Part shown: piece after piece, positions 31,942-40,935 of the stretch | Position numbering within the stretch: the first letter of the stretch is position 1 | How the letters are laid out: every line of letters begins with the position of its first letter | NCBI GenBank assembly: GCA_945877125.1 | Contig: CAMCQT010000029.1 | Location: 1 to 43,861, forward strand | Length of the DNA stretch: 43,861 nt | Direction: 5' to 3' | Origin: Candidatus Brevifilum fermentans | GTDB lineage: Bacteria; Chloroflexota; Anaerolineae; Anaerolineales; Villigracilaceae | Program-made: the position numbers and the translations under genes | The notes under the pieces: model-generated | Database searches by the model: none | What the model was told of the DNA's origin: nothing | What the model saw: only the letters and a program-made list of their open reading frames with translations

Positions 31942-34900
31942 AACAACTCCACTTCATTCTCAGAGAGATTGTCCAGCAATTCGTCACTATCCTTTGTTGT
32001 AATTATTTCTTTAGGTAACATAGATGGTAACATAATATTCCATTGAGTCCCTTTTCCTAAATTACTACTAACAGTACATCTGCCGCCTAACCGTTCAACC
32101 ATAGATTGAACCGATAAAACGCCAATTCCTGAACCTTTATGTTTTATTGAATCAATAACTTTTCTCGATTTTATTTTATCTATTATTTCAATTGGCAATC
32201 CTGGTCCCGTATCGGCAATATCGATTAATAGTACTTCACCAGTTTTGTCGTAAAGCCAATCTATTCTAATTTCACCGCCATTGGACATAGCCTCAACACT
32301 ATTTTTTGTAAGATTTTCAAATATCGATTTCAAAAAACTTCTTGAAGTATAAACGATGCTGCTGCCTGTTGATTTTGGAGTTTCCAGCCGTATATTTGAC
32401 GGAAATGTAGTTAATTTCTCTGCGATATACTGTCTAATAAACTCTCCAATATCTACAGCTTCAATCTTTGGCGATACCATAGAATTGCTTACAGTTTCCA
32501 GAGAATGATAAATGACGAGAGCATTATCCAAATGTTGGCTTGCTTCAAACCTAGACTTCAAAATACTTGTTCTGTTCTTGCCAGCCATGTCCAATGACAC
32601 TTGGTAGGCAATTAGTTGATTTTTTAGGTCATGGAGCAACTGACTCGATGCCTGATTTTCTGCCTTTGACAATAAATTCTGTGTTTTATAAGCATCTAAA
32701 GCTTGTGACGCAAACGTATTATTGGGAGAAAAAATTTTGGTTGTAATACAAATCTTTAAGGCATCTGTATATACATTGTTTATAGTTGCTTCTCTGTATA
32801 AATATTTCCATAAAATATCTGAACTTAAGTACAAAAGAATTTTATCGCTTGGAAAACAAGGTTCATTAAAACTAAAAGTAATATTTAATTCAGATTTTTG
32901 TGATTCAAATTCAAACGAAATAGAGAAATTACTTTTCGGGGATTTAGAATCTAGACTCTCTACCAATTCTAGAATATTCAATAATATTGTTTGATATGTT
33001 CCCTCTTTTTCAGAAATTAGTATATCTGGAATCTTTGACTCAAATTGTAATTCTGGAAATCTGCCACGACGAAGTAATAATAAATCATCCGCTACTTGCT
33101 GTAGATTTGTTGCCACCCATTTTTGCGATAAAAGTTTGAAAATTTTTGACAATTTGACGATGTTATCAAATTCCACAGAAAGCCGAATATCACTATTTTC
33201 ACCCTCTGGGGAGAGTTTTTCAATAAAACTACCTATAGATGCAATGGTTGATTTATATTCATCTTGGTCCTTTTCTGAGATTTGTGGAATTGAAGAATAA
33301 ATATCTAATGCGTTTTTTGCAATATTTCTGTCTTGAATGCTATTTCCCGCAGTAATAGCCCATAATTTGAACTCATACAGCTTTCCTTGTGCCAATAGCT
33401 GACTTCCCAGAATACCTAATTTTTGCCATCTAATTATGTCTGTATTACTTAGAAGAGTTGACAACTCATGAAACAACAGAAATTTAGAAAATTGAATAAG
33501 TTCTTTGTTGTCTTCATATGGGGTTTTTGTATTTGTGCCGAGTTCGGAGTTGATAATATTTATTGCTTTCAGGGCTACAGATGAAATGTGTCTTGCCGCT
33601 AATTTTTTGGAGGAAAAGTTTATTTCGCTTTTTAGTAAAAAAGTTTCAGAAGTTGATTCGCTTTGCAATAATAATTGAGGTTTATATTCAATTTGATGAC
33701 CTGGACCACTTATGCTATTTCTATATTCATAATTCAATCTAATTGCGTGGCACAGTGTAATTAATCCACCAACTGGGTCGACGTCACTGTATACTCCCAT
33801 TTCTTGGATAGCTTGCAATTTGTTGGTAAGCCATTCTTCAAGTATTTGCGGTATATTATTAATAAAAATTTTCCATGTCCCATGGTTTTTAAATGCAGCC
33901 CCAATTACAGCCTGAAAAAAATCAGCTTTGCTAGAAATATCTTTATGAAAAATCTGTTTTTCTCCAGTGCCTAGCAAAACCCCGTTCTGTAAATTTAAAA
34001 GGTCAAACCCCTCCTGAGAATAATCTTCATTGCTTAGAAGAGATCTGTATTGCTCAATGGTTATATTGTCGATGTTTAAATTGTCCAAAGCCAGAAGTGA
34101 TATTTGCAGAGTAAATAGAGACTCTAGAACGTTAGCGCCTAGTTGTGCGTGTTTTTTATAATCAACACCTTGACGATTAAAAACTTCATTGACAAAAGAT
34201 GTGTGAGTTAGACTTTGACTGAAAACACCTGCTTTCCCTTGTTCTACATTGAATATCTTGCAAATTGATAAAACAAAATCCTTATGTGCAAATATTGGCG
34301 ATGGTGATTTTTTAACAGTAATTTTGGGGGATTGGATATTTTTATTTACCAAAAGAGTTGGTGCAAACTGTTTTATATAAGCCAAGGCGGCGTTTTTTGA
34401 CGCGTCATGTTTTGAGCGTCCTTTTTCGCGGGCAACTTTACCATCTGCAGTTGAAACTTGAATAATAAATTCTTTTTGATGATCAGGTCCAGACTCCTCT
34501 ATTAGTTCGTATTGAGCTGGTCCAATTCTTTTAGATTGGCAATATTCTTGAAGTACCGTTTTATAATCTAAAACTTCTTTACCTAAGTTCATGTTCTGGC
34601 TTAATTGATAAACAACAGGTTTTAGACTATCGTAGCCATAGCAAAGTATTAAAGCCCCCAAAAACTGCTTTACTATTGTAAGACTAACTTTAGGTGATAT
34701 TTTTCCTTTTTCTCCCTTTCCAATTAGAGCTATCTTGTCCAAACCAAACTCATAAAACATTTTTTGCATTAATTCCACATGGATGTTATGCACAAATCGA
34801 CTGTAATCACCCAGTTGAGTCAAACTACTATCTTCATGAGCAATGTCAAATAAAATTAAGCGTATAAAAGATGCTCCCAAGGAACTTAGAGCATCCAATA

Positions 34901-35078
34901 TGCTTCTGTTAATAAGGTTCAGTCTGTTTTCATTAAGATATGTAGGGTGAATTAAAGATATGCCAATCCAAGGCTGCAAATCAGCATTGTAGTCCCCAAG
35001 CTTTTGATTCAAATACTGTAAAATATCGCCTGAAATATCAAGCGATATTTCAGGTGGGTAAATAATTTTAATTTTCAT
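31938..35078 (-). CDS. histidine kinase with two degenerate RNase III-like/dsRBD units
   Basis: Unusual 1046-residue fusion. Residues about 30-165 resemble an RNase III domain and 170-238 a dsRNA-binding domain (DYKTVLQEYCQ ... KEKGRSKHDASKNAALAYIKQF with a shortened middle). A second RNase III-like domain (about 262-425, LTHTSFVNE) and a dsRBD-like part (432-510) follow. Signature acids of active RNase III are replaced: LSSLGASFI (about 64-72) and HAQLGANVL (310-318) stand where LEFLGDAVL is expected, and SKADFFQAVIGAAF lacks the late Glu. A helical middle leads to a DHp helix with LLHDLKNQL (His816) and an ATPase domain (N-box ENLTKNS at about 921, G1 DTGPGLP at 956, G2 GSGIG at about 980). 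It probably senses dsRNA and phosphorylates the response regulator encoded downstream. Low GC. Confidence 0.82.
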   Translation of the reverse strand: MKIKIIYPPEISLDISGDILQYLNQKLGDYNADLQPWIGISLIHPTYLNENRLNLINRSILDALSSLGASFIRLILFDIAHEDSSLTQLGDYSRFVHNIHVELMQKMFYEFGLDKIALIGKGEKGKISPKVSLTIVKQFLGALILCYGYDSLKPVVYQLSQNMNLGKEVLDYKTVLQEYCQSKRIGPAQYELIEESGPDHQKEFIIQVSTADGKVAREKGRSKHDASKNAALAYIKQFAPTLLVNKNIQSPKITVKKSPSPIFAHKDFVLSICKIFNVEQGKAGVFSQSLTHTSFVNEVFNRQGVDYKKHAQLGANVLESLFTLQISLLALDNLNIDNITIEQYRSLLSNEDYSQEGFDLLNLQNGVLLGTGEKQIFHKDISSKADFFQAVIGAAFKNHGTWKIFINNIPQILEEWLTNKLQAIQEMGVYSDVDPVGGLITLCHAIRLNYEYRNSISGPGHQIEYKPQLLLQSESTSETFLLKSEINFSSKKLAARHISSVALKAINIINSELGTNTKTPYEDNKELIQFSKFLLFHELSTLLSNTDIIRWQKLGILGSQLLAQGKLYEFKLWAITAGNSIQDRNIAKNALDIYSSIPQISEKDQDEYKSTIASIGSFIEKLSPEGENSDIRLSVEFDNIVKLSKIFKLLSQKWVATNLQQVADDLLLLRRGRFPELQFESKIPDILISEKEGTYQTILLNILELVESLDSKSPKSNFSISFEFESQKSELNITFSFNEPCFPSDKILLYLSSDILWKYLYREATINNVYTDALKICITTKIFSPNNTFASQALDAYKTQNLLSKAENQASSQLLHDLKNQLIAYQVSLDMAGKNRTSILKSRFEASQHLDNALVIYHSLETVSNSMVSPKIEAVDIGEFIRQYIAEKLTTFPSNIRLETPKSTGSSIVYTSRSFLKSIFENLTKNSVEAMSNGGEIRIDWLYDKTGEVLLIDIADTGPGLPIEIIDKIKSRKVIDSIKHKGSGIGVLSVQSMVERLGGRCTVSSNLGKGTQWNIMLPSMLPKEIITTKDSDELLDNLSENEVELL

Positions 35079-35310
35079 AAATTATTATTCCAAGTCTATT
35101 TATCCATTGAATTTAACTCAAACTCATTATAAGCTATCAATCTTTATGGAAATCAAAATAGGCAGAGTGGAAAACGGAAACAAACGTCCAGATTTGGTGA
35201 TAATTCAAATATTTTGGATGAGGGAGAAAGAGAAGGAATGGCGAAAATCAGGCTCGTGATGCGGGACAAAAAAACAAACAGAAAATAAATTACATACATC
35301 ACTACCCTTC

Positions 35311-35347
35311 ACGGCTCATATCCTCTACACTACAGGATATGAGCCGT
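35311..35347. promoter_or_regulatory. 14-base inverted repeat across the start codon of the oxidoreductase gene
   Basis: ACGGCTCATATCCT (35311-35324) and its exact complement (35334-35347) flank a 9-base spacer; the second arm covers the ATG at 35339. As DNA it could be an operator; as RNA a hairpin that hides the start. No strong promoter was found in 35079-35310, which otherwise holds nothing I recognise. Confidence 0.7.
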
Positions 35348-37807
35348 TCCAATCTCCAATCTCCAATTACCAAAATCCGCGTCGGTTGCCCCGCCCACAA
35401 CTGCGGCGGACGTTGTCTGCTGATCGCGCACATCGAAGATGGAAAAATTGTCCGTCTCGATACCGATGACCGACCAGACACGTTAGCCGCTCCGCAGTTA
35501 CGCGCTTGCGCCCGCGGACGTGCTTATCTGCGCCGACAATATCATCCCGACCGATTGCTGTATCCGCTGAAAAGGGTGGGGAAGCGCGGCGAGGGGAAGT
35601 TTGTCCGCATTTCGTGGGACGAGGCTCTAGGCGAAGTCTCCAGCCAGATGGTTAGAATCAAGTCCGAGTACGGCAACGATGCGCTTTTCGTCCCGTACGG
35701 CACGGGGAGTTATAACCAGCTCAACGGGTCGCACGTCGCCCGCCGTCTGATGAATCTCTTTGGCGGCTGTCTCGGTATCACCAATTCCTATTCGTGGGGC
35801 GCGACCAACATCGCCACGCCCACCGTCTACGGCACGCTCGTCACGGGCAACCAGCGGCAGGACTGGCTCAACAGCCGCTACATCATCATGTGGGGCTGGA
35901 ACCCCGCCGAGATGCGCGACGGCACAAACTCCGATTACTTCGTCAAACTTGCGCGGGAAAATGGCGCGCACGTGGTTTGCATTGACCCGCGTCACTCGCT
36001 CTCTGCCGCCGCCCTCGCCGACGAGTGGATTCCCATCCGCCCTGGCACCGACGCCGCGATGATGAGCGCGATGGCGTACGTGATGCTGACCGAAAATCTG
36101 CACGACGCCGATTTTGTACGCACGCATTGCGTCGGCTTCGACGCGAGTCAAATGCCCGTCGAAGGCGCCGAAAGTTACTCCGGTTACCTGCTTGGCGCGC
36201 GCGACGGAATTCCCAAAACGCCCGAATGGGCAGAAGCCATCACCGCCGTCCCCGCCGCCACCATTGCGCGCATTGCCCGCGAGTATGCCACGTCCAAGCC
36301 CGCCGCGTTGGTTCAGGGCTACGGGATGCAGCGCCGCGCCTATGGCGAGCAGGTTGTCCGCGCGGGCTGTGTGCTTGCCGCGATTTCGGGCAACGTGGGA
36401 ATCTCTGGCGGCTGGGCAAGCGGATTGGGATTGCAAGCGGACGATAGTGGACCTCACTGGACTGTTTTTCCGCTGGGAGAGAATCCTGTCCGAGCGAGCA
36501 TCCCCGTCTTTCTCTGGACTGAGGCTTGTTTGCGCGCCCAAGCCTTAACCTCCGCTGAGGGAGTCCTCGGAGCGCCGCGCCTGCAAAATAATATCAAGTT
36601 GATTTATGCTGTCGCTACAAACTGCCTCATCAACCAGCACGCCGACGTGAACCGCTCCGCTGAAATTTTGCGTGACGAATCCAAAGTGGAGTTTATCGTC
36701 GTGCAGGATAATTTCCTCACGCCCACGGGCATGTTCGCCGACATCATCCTGCCCGCCTGCACGCAGTTCGAAACTTGGGGCGTCGAAGACGGCTGGAAGT
36801 ACGGCGACGAAGTGATTCTGCAACCCAAACTGGTCGAGCCGCCTGGCGAGTCCAAATCTGATTACCAAATCTGCGCCGACCTTGCCGAGCGATTGGGCAT
36901 CGGCGAAGCCTTTACCGAAGGACGCGATGAAAAAGATTGGGTGGAATGGTGTTTAGATGTTTTCAGGTCAACCCGTTTTCCTGACTTGCCAACTCTCGAT
37001 GAGTTCATCGAAAAAAATCTTGGCGCATATTCCAACCCTGTCACAAATCCCAAAATCGCCTTCGCCGATTTCCGCGCCGACCCGACGAAATATCCGCTCA
37101 ACACGCCCAGCGGCAAAATCGAAATCTTCTCCAAACAATTGCACGATATGGGAAATTCCAACGAAATCCCCGCCGTGCCGAAATATATCCAAGAATGGGA
37201 AAGTCCCTTCCCATCATGTCGTTGCGAGGAGGGCGCTAGCCCGACGAAGCAACCTCCTGTCGATGATATGTCATTGCGAGGAGCGGTCTTTGCGACGAAG
37301 CAATCTCCCACTCAAAAGAGCACTCCCAATTCCGAGGAGGTTGCTTCGGGCGAAGAACAAGAGCGCCCTCGCAACGACATTTATACTTTACAAGCCATCG
37401 GACATCACACCCTCGCGCGAGTCCACTCCACGCACGCCAACAACGACTGGCTGCAAGAAGCATTCCCGCAACGAATTTTCATCAACCCGATTGACGCCGC
37501 CGCAAGAAACATCCACGACGGCGACCTTGTCCGCGTGTGGAATGACCGCGGCGAGCTGGTCATCCCTGCCAGAGTCACTCAGCGTATTTTGCCTGGCGTG
37601 GTGGATATTCCGCAAGGCGCATGGTGGAAGCCCGACGCAAACGGCGTAGACCATGGCGGCTGTATCAACGTGCTCACGTCCCATAGATGGACTCCGCTGG
37701 CGTTTGGGTCGACTCAGCAGACGATAATGGTGGAAGTTGAAAAATCTAACCACAAAGGGCACGAAGGGACACAAAGGAAATCTTTGAAAACCCTTCGTGC
37801 TCCTTAG
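35339..37807 (+). CDS. molybdopterin oxidoreductase, DMSO reductase family catalytic subunit
   Basis: The 822-residue product has an N-terminal [4Fe-4S] site (CPAHNCGGRC ... CARG, residues about 14-60), domains binding bis-MGD (YGTGSYNQLNG, IIMWGWNPAEMRDGTNSDY, IRPGTDAAMMSAM, GISGGWASG) and the C-terminal beta-barrel (ANGVDHGG). YSWGATNIA carries a Ser in the metal-ligand position, as in DMSO reductases. It resembles DmsA-like subunits, but no twin-arginine signal is present (start MSRSNLQSPITK). Residues about 625-682 (37213-37382) are encoded by a dispersed repeat insertion, and the final residues [12 protein letters not shown] are from another repeat. Function is probably reduction of a sulfur or N/S-oxide compound. 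It is followed by its iron-sulfur/membrane partner. Confidence 0.88.
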   Translation: MSRSNLQSPITKIRVGCPAHNCGGRCLLIAHIEDGKIVRLDTDDRPDTLAAPQLRACARGRAYLRRQYHPDRLLYPLKRVGKRGEGKFVRISWDEALGEVSSQMVRIKSEYGNDALFVPYGTGSYNQLNGSHVARRLMNLFGGCLGITNSYSWGATNIATPTVYGTLVTGNQRQDWLNSRYIIMWGWNPAEMRDGTNSDYFVKLARENGAHVVCIDPRHSLSAAALADEWIPIRPGTDAAMMSAMAYVMLTENLHDADFVRTHCVGFDASQMPVEGAESYSGYLLGARDGIPKTPEWAEAITAVPAATIARIAREYATSKPAALVQGYGMQRRAYGEQVVRAGCVLAAISGNVGISGGWASGLGLQADDSGPHWTVFPLGENPVRASIPVFLWTEACLRAQALTSAEGVLGAPRLQNNIKLIYAVATNCLINQHADVNRSAEILRDESKVEFIVVQDNFLTPTGMFADIILPACTQFETWGVEDGWKYGDEVILQPKLVEPPGESKSDYQICADLAERLGIGEAFTEGRDEKDWVEWCLDVFRSTRFPDLPTLDEFIEKNLGAYSNPVTNPKIAFADFRADPTKYPLNTPSGKIEIFSKQLHDMGNSNEIPAVPKYIQEWESPFPSCRCEEGASPTKQPPVDDMSLRGAVFATKQSPTQKSTPNSEEVASGEEQERPRNDIYTLQAIGHHTLARVHSTHANNDWLQEAFPQRIFINPIDAAARNIHDGDLVRVWNDRGELVIPARVTQRILPGVVDIPQGAWWKPDANGVDHGGCINVLTSHRWTPLAFGSTQQTIMVEVEKSNHKGHEGTQRKSLKTLRAP
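37213..37382. repeat. dispersed inverted repeat inserted in frame in the oxidoreductase gene
   Basis: Ends TGTCGTTGCGAGG and CCTCGCAACGACA are inverted. Inside lies a second TCATTGCGAGGAGC / GACGAAGCAATCTCC unit. It encodes CRCEEGASPTKQ and MSLRGAVFATKQS, low-complexity sequence with no role in the fold, in the spacer before the final domain. Confidence 0.7.
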
Positions 37808-37820
37808 TGTCCTTCGTGGT
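37748..37820. repeat. inverted dispersed repeat at the oxidoreductase/dmsBC junction
   Basis: ACCACAAAGGGCACGAAGGG and, in inverse order, CCCTTCGTG ... CCTTCGTGGT. The left arm matches 22545-22578. It supplies the last 18 codons of the oxidoreductase and ends 7 bases before the next start. Confidence 0.8.
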
Positions 37821-37826
37821 AAAAAA

Positions 37827-39182
37827 ATGACCTACGCTTTTACTTTTGACTCAAGCGCGTGTTCTGGCTGCAAAGCCTGTCAGGAGGCGTGCAAGGATAA
37901 AAATAATCTACCCGTCGGTGTGATGTGGCGGCGGGTGATTGAGGTTTCGGGTGGGGGATGGGTTCAGGATGGCGTGGCTTGGACAAACAACGTCTTTGCT
38001 TATAACTTATCTATTGCCTGCAATCATTGCGTTCATCCAAAATGCGCAGGTGTGTGTCCCACTGATGCGTACATCCATCGTGCAGATGGGATTGTTTACA
38101 TTGACCCCGACAAATGTATGGGATGCGGCTACTGTTCGTGGGCGTGCCCGTACAATGCTCCGCGCTACAACCCTGAACTTGGTCAAATGTCCAAGTGTAA
38201 TTTCTGCTTCGATAACATTGACGCGGGATTGCCTCCGTCGTGTGTGGCGGCGTGTCCGATGCGGGTGCTGAATTTTGTTTCCCTCACCCCAACCCCTCTC
38301 CCTCAGGGAGAGGGGCAAGGGGTGAGGGTTTTGTGGGAATTGCCCGCAAGCGAGCACCCGTTTCCGTTGCCGAACAACTCGCGCACCGAACCGCATTTAA
38401 TGGTCAAGCCGCATGTGGCGATGGGGAATGATTTGGAAAAGAAGATTTCCAATTATGAGGAAATTCATCCCAAACACCAAAAGAGTGAGATGCCTTTGGT
38501 TGCGTTCACGCTGTTGGTTCAAATGGCAGTTGGCGCATTTTGGGCGGCGCAGTGGATGACCGACTCTATTTTCCTGATTCCATATTTACTCATTGGCGCG
38601 TGTTTGGGATTAGGCGGATTCTTCTCGTTTGCTCATCTTGGCGCAAAGCGCAATGCTTGGCGTTCTCCTTTCCATTTGAAAAAGTCATGGATGAGCCGCG
38701 AGATTTTATTTGTGGGGTTGTTTAGCGCAGGATGGCTGGCGGGGTTTATTCTGCCAGAGATGAAATGGATTACATCTTTGATCGGGGTGGGATTAATTTA
38801 TAGCATGGCGAAGGTCTATCAACTGAGACCCATGCCTGCGTGGGATACGTGGCGCACGACGGCGGGATTTTTTATCACATCCGCTTTGCTGGGGCAGGTG
38901 TTGATGATGAATCTTTTGCAAAGTGGGGGAGGGGGAATTGTTGCGCCGCTGCTGGCGGCGGAGTTGGGGCTGATTCTTTCAGCGAAGCCGAATGCCCGAT
39001 GGACAATCAGCAGGCTGCGGGTGGGATTGATCGCGGCGGCAATGCTTGGGGCTGGGATTCTGCCTGCTGTGCCGAATCAGCTTGGGATATGGCCCAGTCT
39101 CCCGATCCTCCTGCTGGTGGTGGTTGAAGAAGTGATTGGGCGCAAGTTGTTTTACACGGCTCTGGATGAGAGGGCTATTTAG
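37827..39182 (+). CDS. DmsB-DmsC fusion: iron-sulfur subunit plus membrane anchor
   Basis: The 451-residue product joins a ferredoxin-like DmsB part (1-150) with four [4Fe-4S] motifs (CSGCKACQEAC; CNHCVHPKCAGVC; CMGCGYCSWAC; CNFCFDN ... CVAAC) to a DmsC/NrfD-like membrane part with eight predicted TM helices (from about residue 230). DmsB and DmsC are usually separate. A repeat at 38281-38328 inserts SLTPTPLPQGEGQGVRV between the last Fe-S motif and the linker. It passes electrons between the quinone pool and the molybdenum subunit encoded just upstream. Start ATG 37827 is directly behind a dispersed repeat and has no clear ribosome binding site; an ATG-equivalent at 37797 is unlikely because it lies in that repeat. 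Confidence 0.9.
   Translation: MTYAFTFDSSACSGCKACQEACKDKNNLPVGVMWRRVIEVSGGGWVQDGVAWTNNVFAYNLSIACNHCVHPKCAGVCPTDAYIHRADGIVYIDPDKCMGCGYCSWACPYNAPRYNPELGQMSKCNFCFDNIDAGLPPSCVAACPMRVLNFVSLTPTPLPQGEGQGVRVLWELPASEHPFPLPNNSRTEPHLMVKPHVAMGNDLEKKISNYEEIHPKHQKSEMPLVAFTLLVQMAVGAFWAAQWMTDSIFLIPYLLIGACLGLGGFFSFAHLGAKRNAWRSPFHLKKSWMSREILFVGLFSAGWLAGFILPEMKWITSLIGVGLIYSMAKVYQLRPMPAWDTWRTTAGFFITSALLGQVLMMNLLQSGGGGIVAPLLAAELGLILSAKPNARWTISRLRVGLIAAAMLGAGILPAVPNQLGIWPSLPILLLVVVEEVIGRKLFYTALDERAI
38281..38328. repeat. palindromic repeat inserted in frame in the DmsB-DmsC gene
   Basis: CCCTCACCCCAACCCCTC and, inverted, GAGGGGCAAGGGGTGAGGG around TCA form an imperfect palindrome, a well-known kind of dispersed repeat. 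It encodes LTPTPLPQGEGQGVRV in the DmsB-DmsC linker. Confidence 0.8.
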
Positions 39183-39314
39183 CGAAGTGGGGCTATGTTT
39201 GCGAGGGATGGAAATATAACGAAAAACTACCTTTAGCATTCGTAATACTTTCTTATAAGCAATCCTAATAAGTAAATGTTATGTAAATCACTTGTTTATA
39301 TAAGGAATAAGAAT

Positions 39315-39342
39315 ACAATTTGTGAAATACGACACAAATTGT
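39315..39342 (+). promoter_or_regulatory. 10-base inverted repeat upstream of the cytochrome gene
   Basis: ACAATTTGTG (39315-39324) and CACAAATTGT (39333-39342) are separated by 8 bases, directly before GAGG (39343-39346) and the TTG start at 39352. It could be an operator or a leader hairpin. The AT-rich 100 bases before it hold no clear sigma70 pair. Confidence 0.6.
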
Positions 39343-39351
39343 GAGGTCACC

Positions 39352-40896
39352 TTGTATAAATTCAAAACCGCTATTTTACTGATCGTCGCCTTTTTTGCGC
39401 TTACTGCGTGTACTTCCAAGCCTGCTGCGACAGCCGTTGCCACGGATGACCTGACAGTTGAATCTACTGCGGAAGCCGTAGCTTCGGCAGTACCTGCCAG
39501 TAATGAGTGCTTGAACTGTCACACAGACAAGCAGCATTTAATTGATACAGCCGCTCCCATTGTGGCGGCGGAGGCTGAGTCTAAAGGCGTTGGCTGAGGT
39601 GGCGATGTGGCTCCGTTGGAGCCATGGGAAAAAGCTATCGTAAACGCAGAGACTTTCCTGCCGACCGCGCACGGACAGATTGCCTGTGTGGATTGTCATA
39701 ACGGCGATCAATCGGCAACTGATAAGGCAGCGGCGCACGCAGGTTTTGTGCCCAGCCCAAGTTCAGAGCCGGAGAAGTATTGCGGCGAATGTCATGCAGA
39801 ACAGACGTCCACCTATCAGTTTGCGCTTCACTCCACCCAGCAGGGATATTGGACTGCACTTGACACGCGCGGCGGAAATCTTCCCGAAAATCATCCTGCA
39901 CTGGAAGAGATGTTTGGCAACCATTGCGCCACCTGTCACACGACCTGCGGTGAATGTCACGTAAGCCAGCCGAAGAATGTGGGCGGCGGTTTATTTACGG
40001 GGCATGTGTTTGAAGCCACTCCGCCGATGACCCGTTCCTGCACTGCCTGTCATGGCAGCCGCGTGGGCAATGAGTTCCTCGGCAAGAACGAGGGCATTCC
40101 AGGCGATGTGCATTTCCGTGAAGCGCGTATGAACTGCGTGAAATGCCACGAAGGTTCAGATTTACACGGCACCGCCACAGATATGGAAACCGCAGAAGCC
40201 AATCGTTATGCGGGAACCGAGACACCCAAGTGCGTGGATTGCCATCCTACAACTGCGCCCGGCGGCGACAATAACCCAATGCACCAGGCACATGGCGATA
40301 CGCTATCCTGTCAGGTTTGCCACTCGGTGACTTACACCAGTTGCGATGGCTGTCACGTGGCGGTCAGCAAGACCAGCGGAAATCCGTTCTTCGAGACGGA
40401 TGCCACATACCAGACCTTCCTGATCGGACGCAATCCCCTTCAAACTGATGAACGTCCCTACGCCTACGTGCCTGTGCGCCATATTCCGGTTACAGCAGAT
40501 GCTTACGAATACTACGGCGCGAATCTTTTGCCTGACTTCAACGCACTGCCGACCTGGGTTTATTCGACCCCGCATAATATTCAAAAGAACACTCCACAGA
40601 ACGCATCCTGCGAAGCCTGCCACAGTGAAGAAACAAAGATATTCCTCACCGCAGATAAAGTGCGCCCTGAAGAATTGGACGCCAATCTGTCTGTGATCGT
40701 CGAGTCATTGCCGCCACTGGTCACAATGGAGCAGGTGCTTAATGCGCCAGCCATGCCTGCCGAACATGCAGAGCTCGTCTCAAACTCATGTACGGCTTGC
40801 CACACTACCGGCATTCGCAATGCGCCTCTAAGTCCTGAAGATCACGTAGTTTACAAGGACGAAAATTGCTCTGGTTGTCACAAGTTACAAAAGTAA
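39352..40896 (+). CDS. 13-heme c-type cytochrome lipoprotein with in-frame UGA (candidate selenoprotein)
   Basis: Read through the UGA at 39595-39597 the product is 514 residues with lipobox LTAC (MYKFKTAILLIVAFFALTAC from a TTG start with GAGG 5 bases upstream) and 13 CXXCH heme motifs: CLNCH before the UGA, then CVDCH, CGECH, CATCH, CGECH, CTACH, CVKCH, CVDCH, CQVCH, CDGCH, CEACH, CTACH and CSGCH. The frame is the same on both sides, and only this stop interrupts it. A hairpin of SECIS type follows 10 bases later. A product starting at the GTG 39607 would lack the signal peptide and could not receive hemes, so readthrough, or else a broken gene, is the better reading. It probably carries electrons outside the cell membrane to or from the neighbouring oxidoreductase. 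Confidence 0.75.
39606..39626 (+). other. SECIS-like hairpin
   Basis: TGGCTCC (39608-39614) and GGAGCCA (39618-39624) form a 7-base stem, extendable by two G-U pairs, with a GTT apical loop beginning with G, 17 bases after the UGA. This lies within the usual distance and shape for a bacterial selenocysteine insertion element. It is inside coding sequence. Confidence 0.6.
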
Positions 40897-40935
40897 CTTG
40901 ATAGAAACAAACATTACCAAGGAGAATCAATCACC

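Noticed and set aside
35627-36541. A 304-codon frame on the minus strand inside the molybdopterin gene
   Set aside because: The plus strand has all oxidoreductase motifs; the antisense frame is Gly/Ala/Arg-rich as expected from shadow coding in GC-rich DNA.
39607-40896. Cytochrome read as a separate gene starting at GTG 39607
   Set aside because: It would lack a signal peptide and its first heme motif, its start lies in the hairpin, and no ribosome binding site precedes it.
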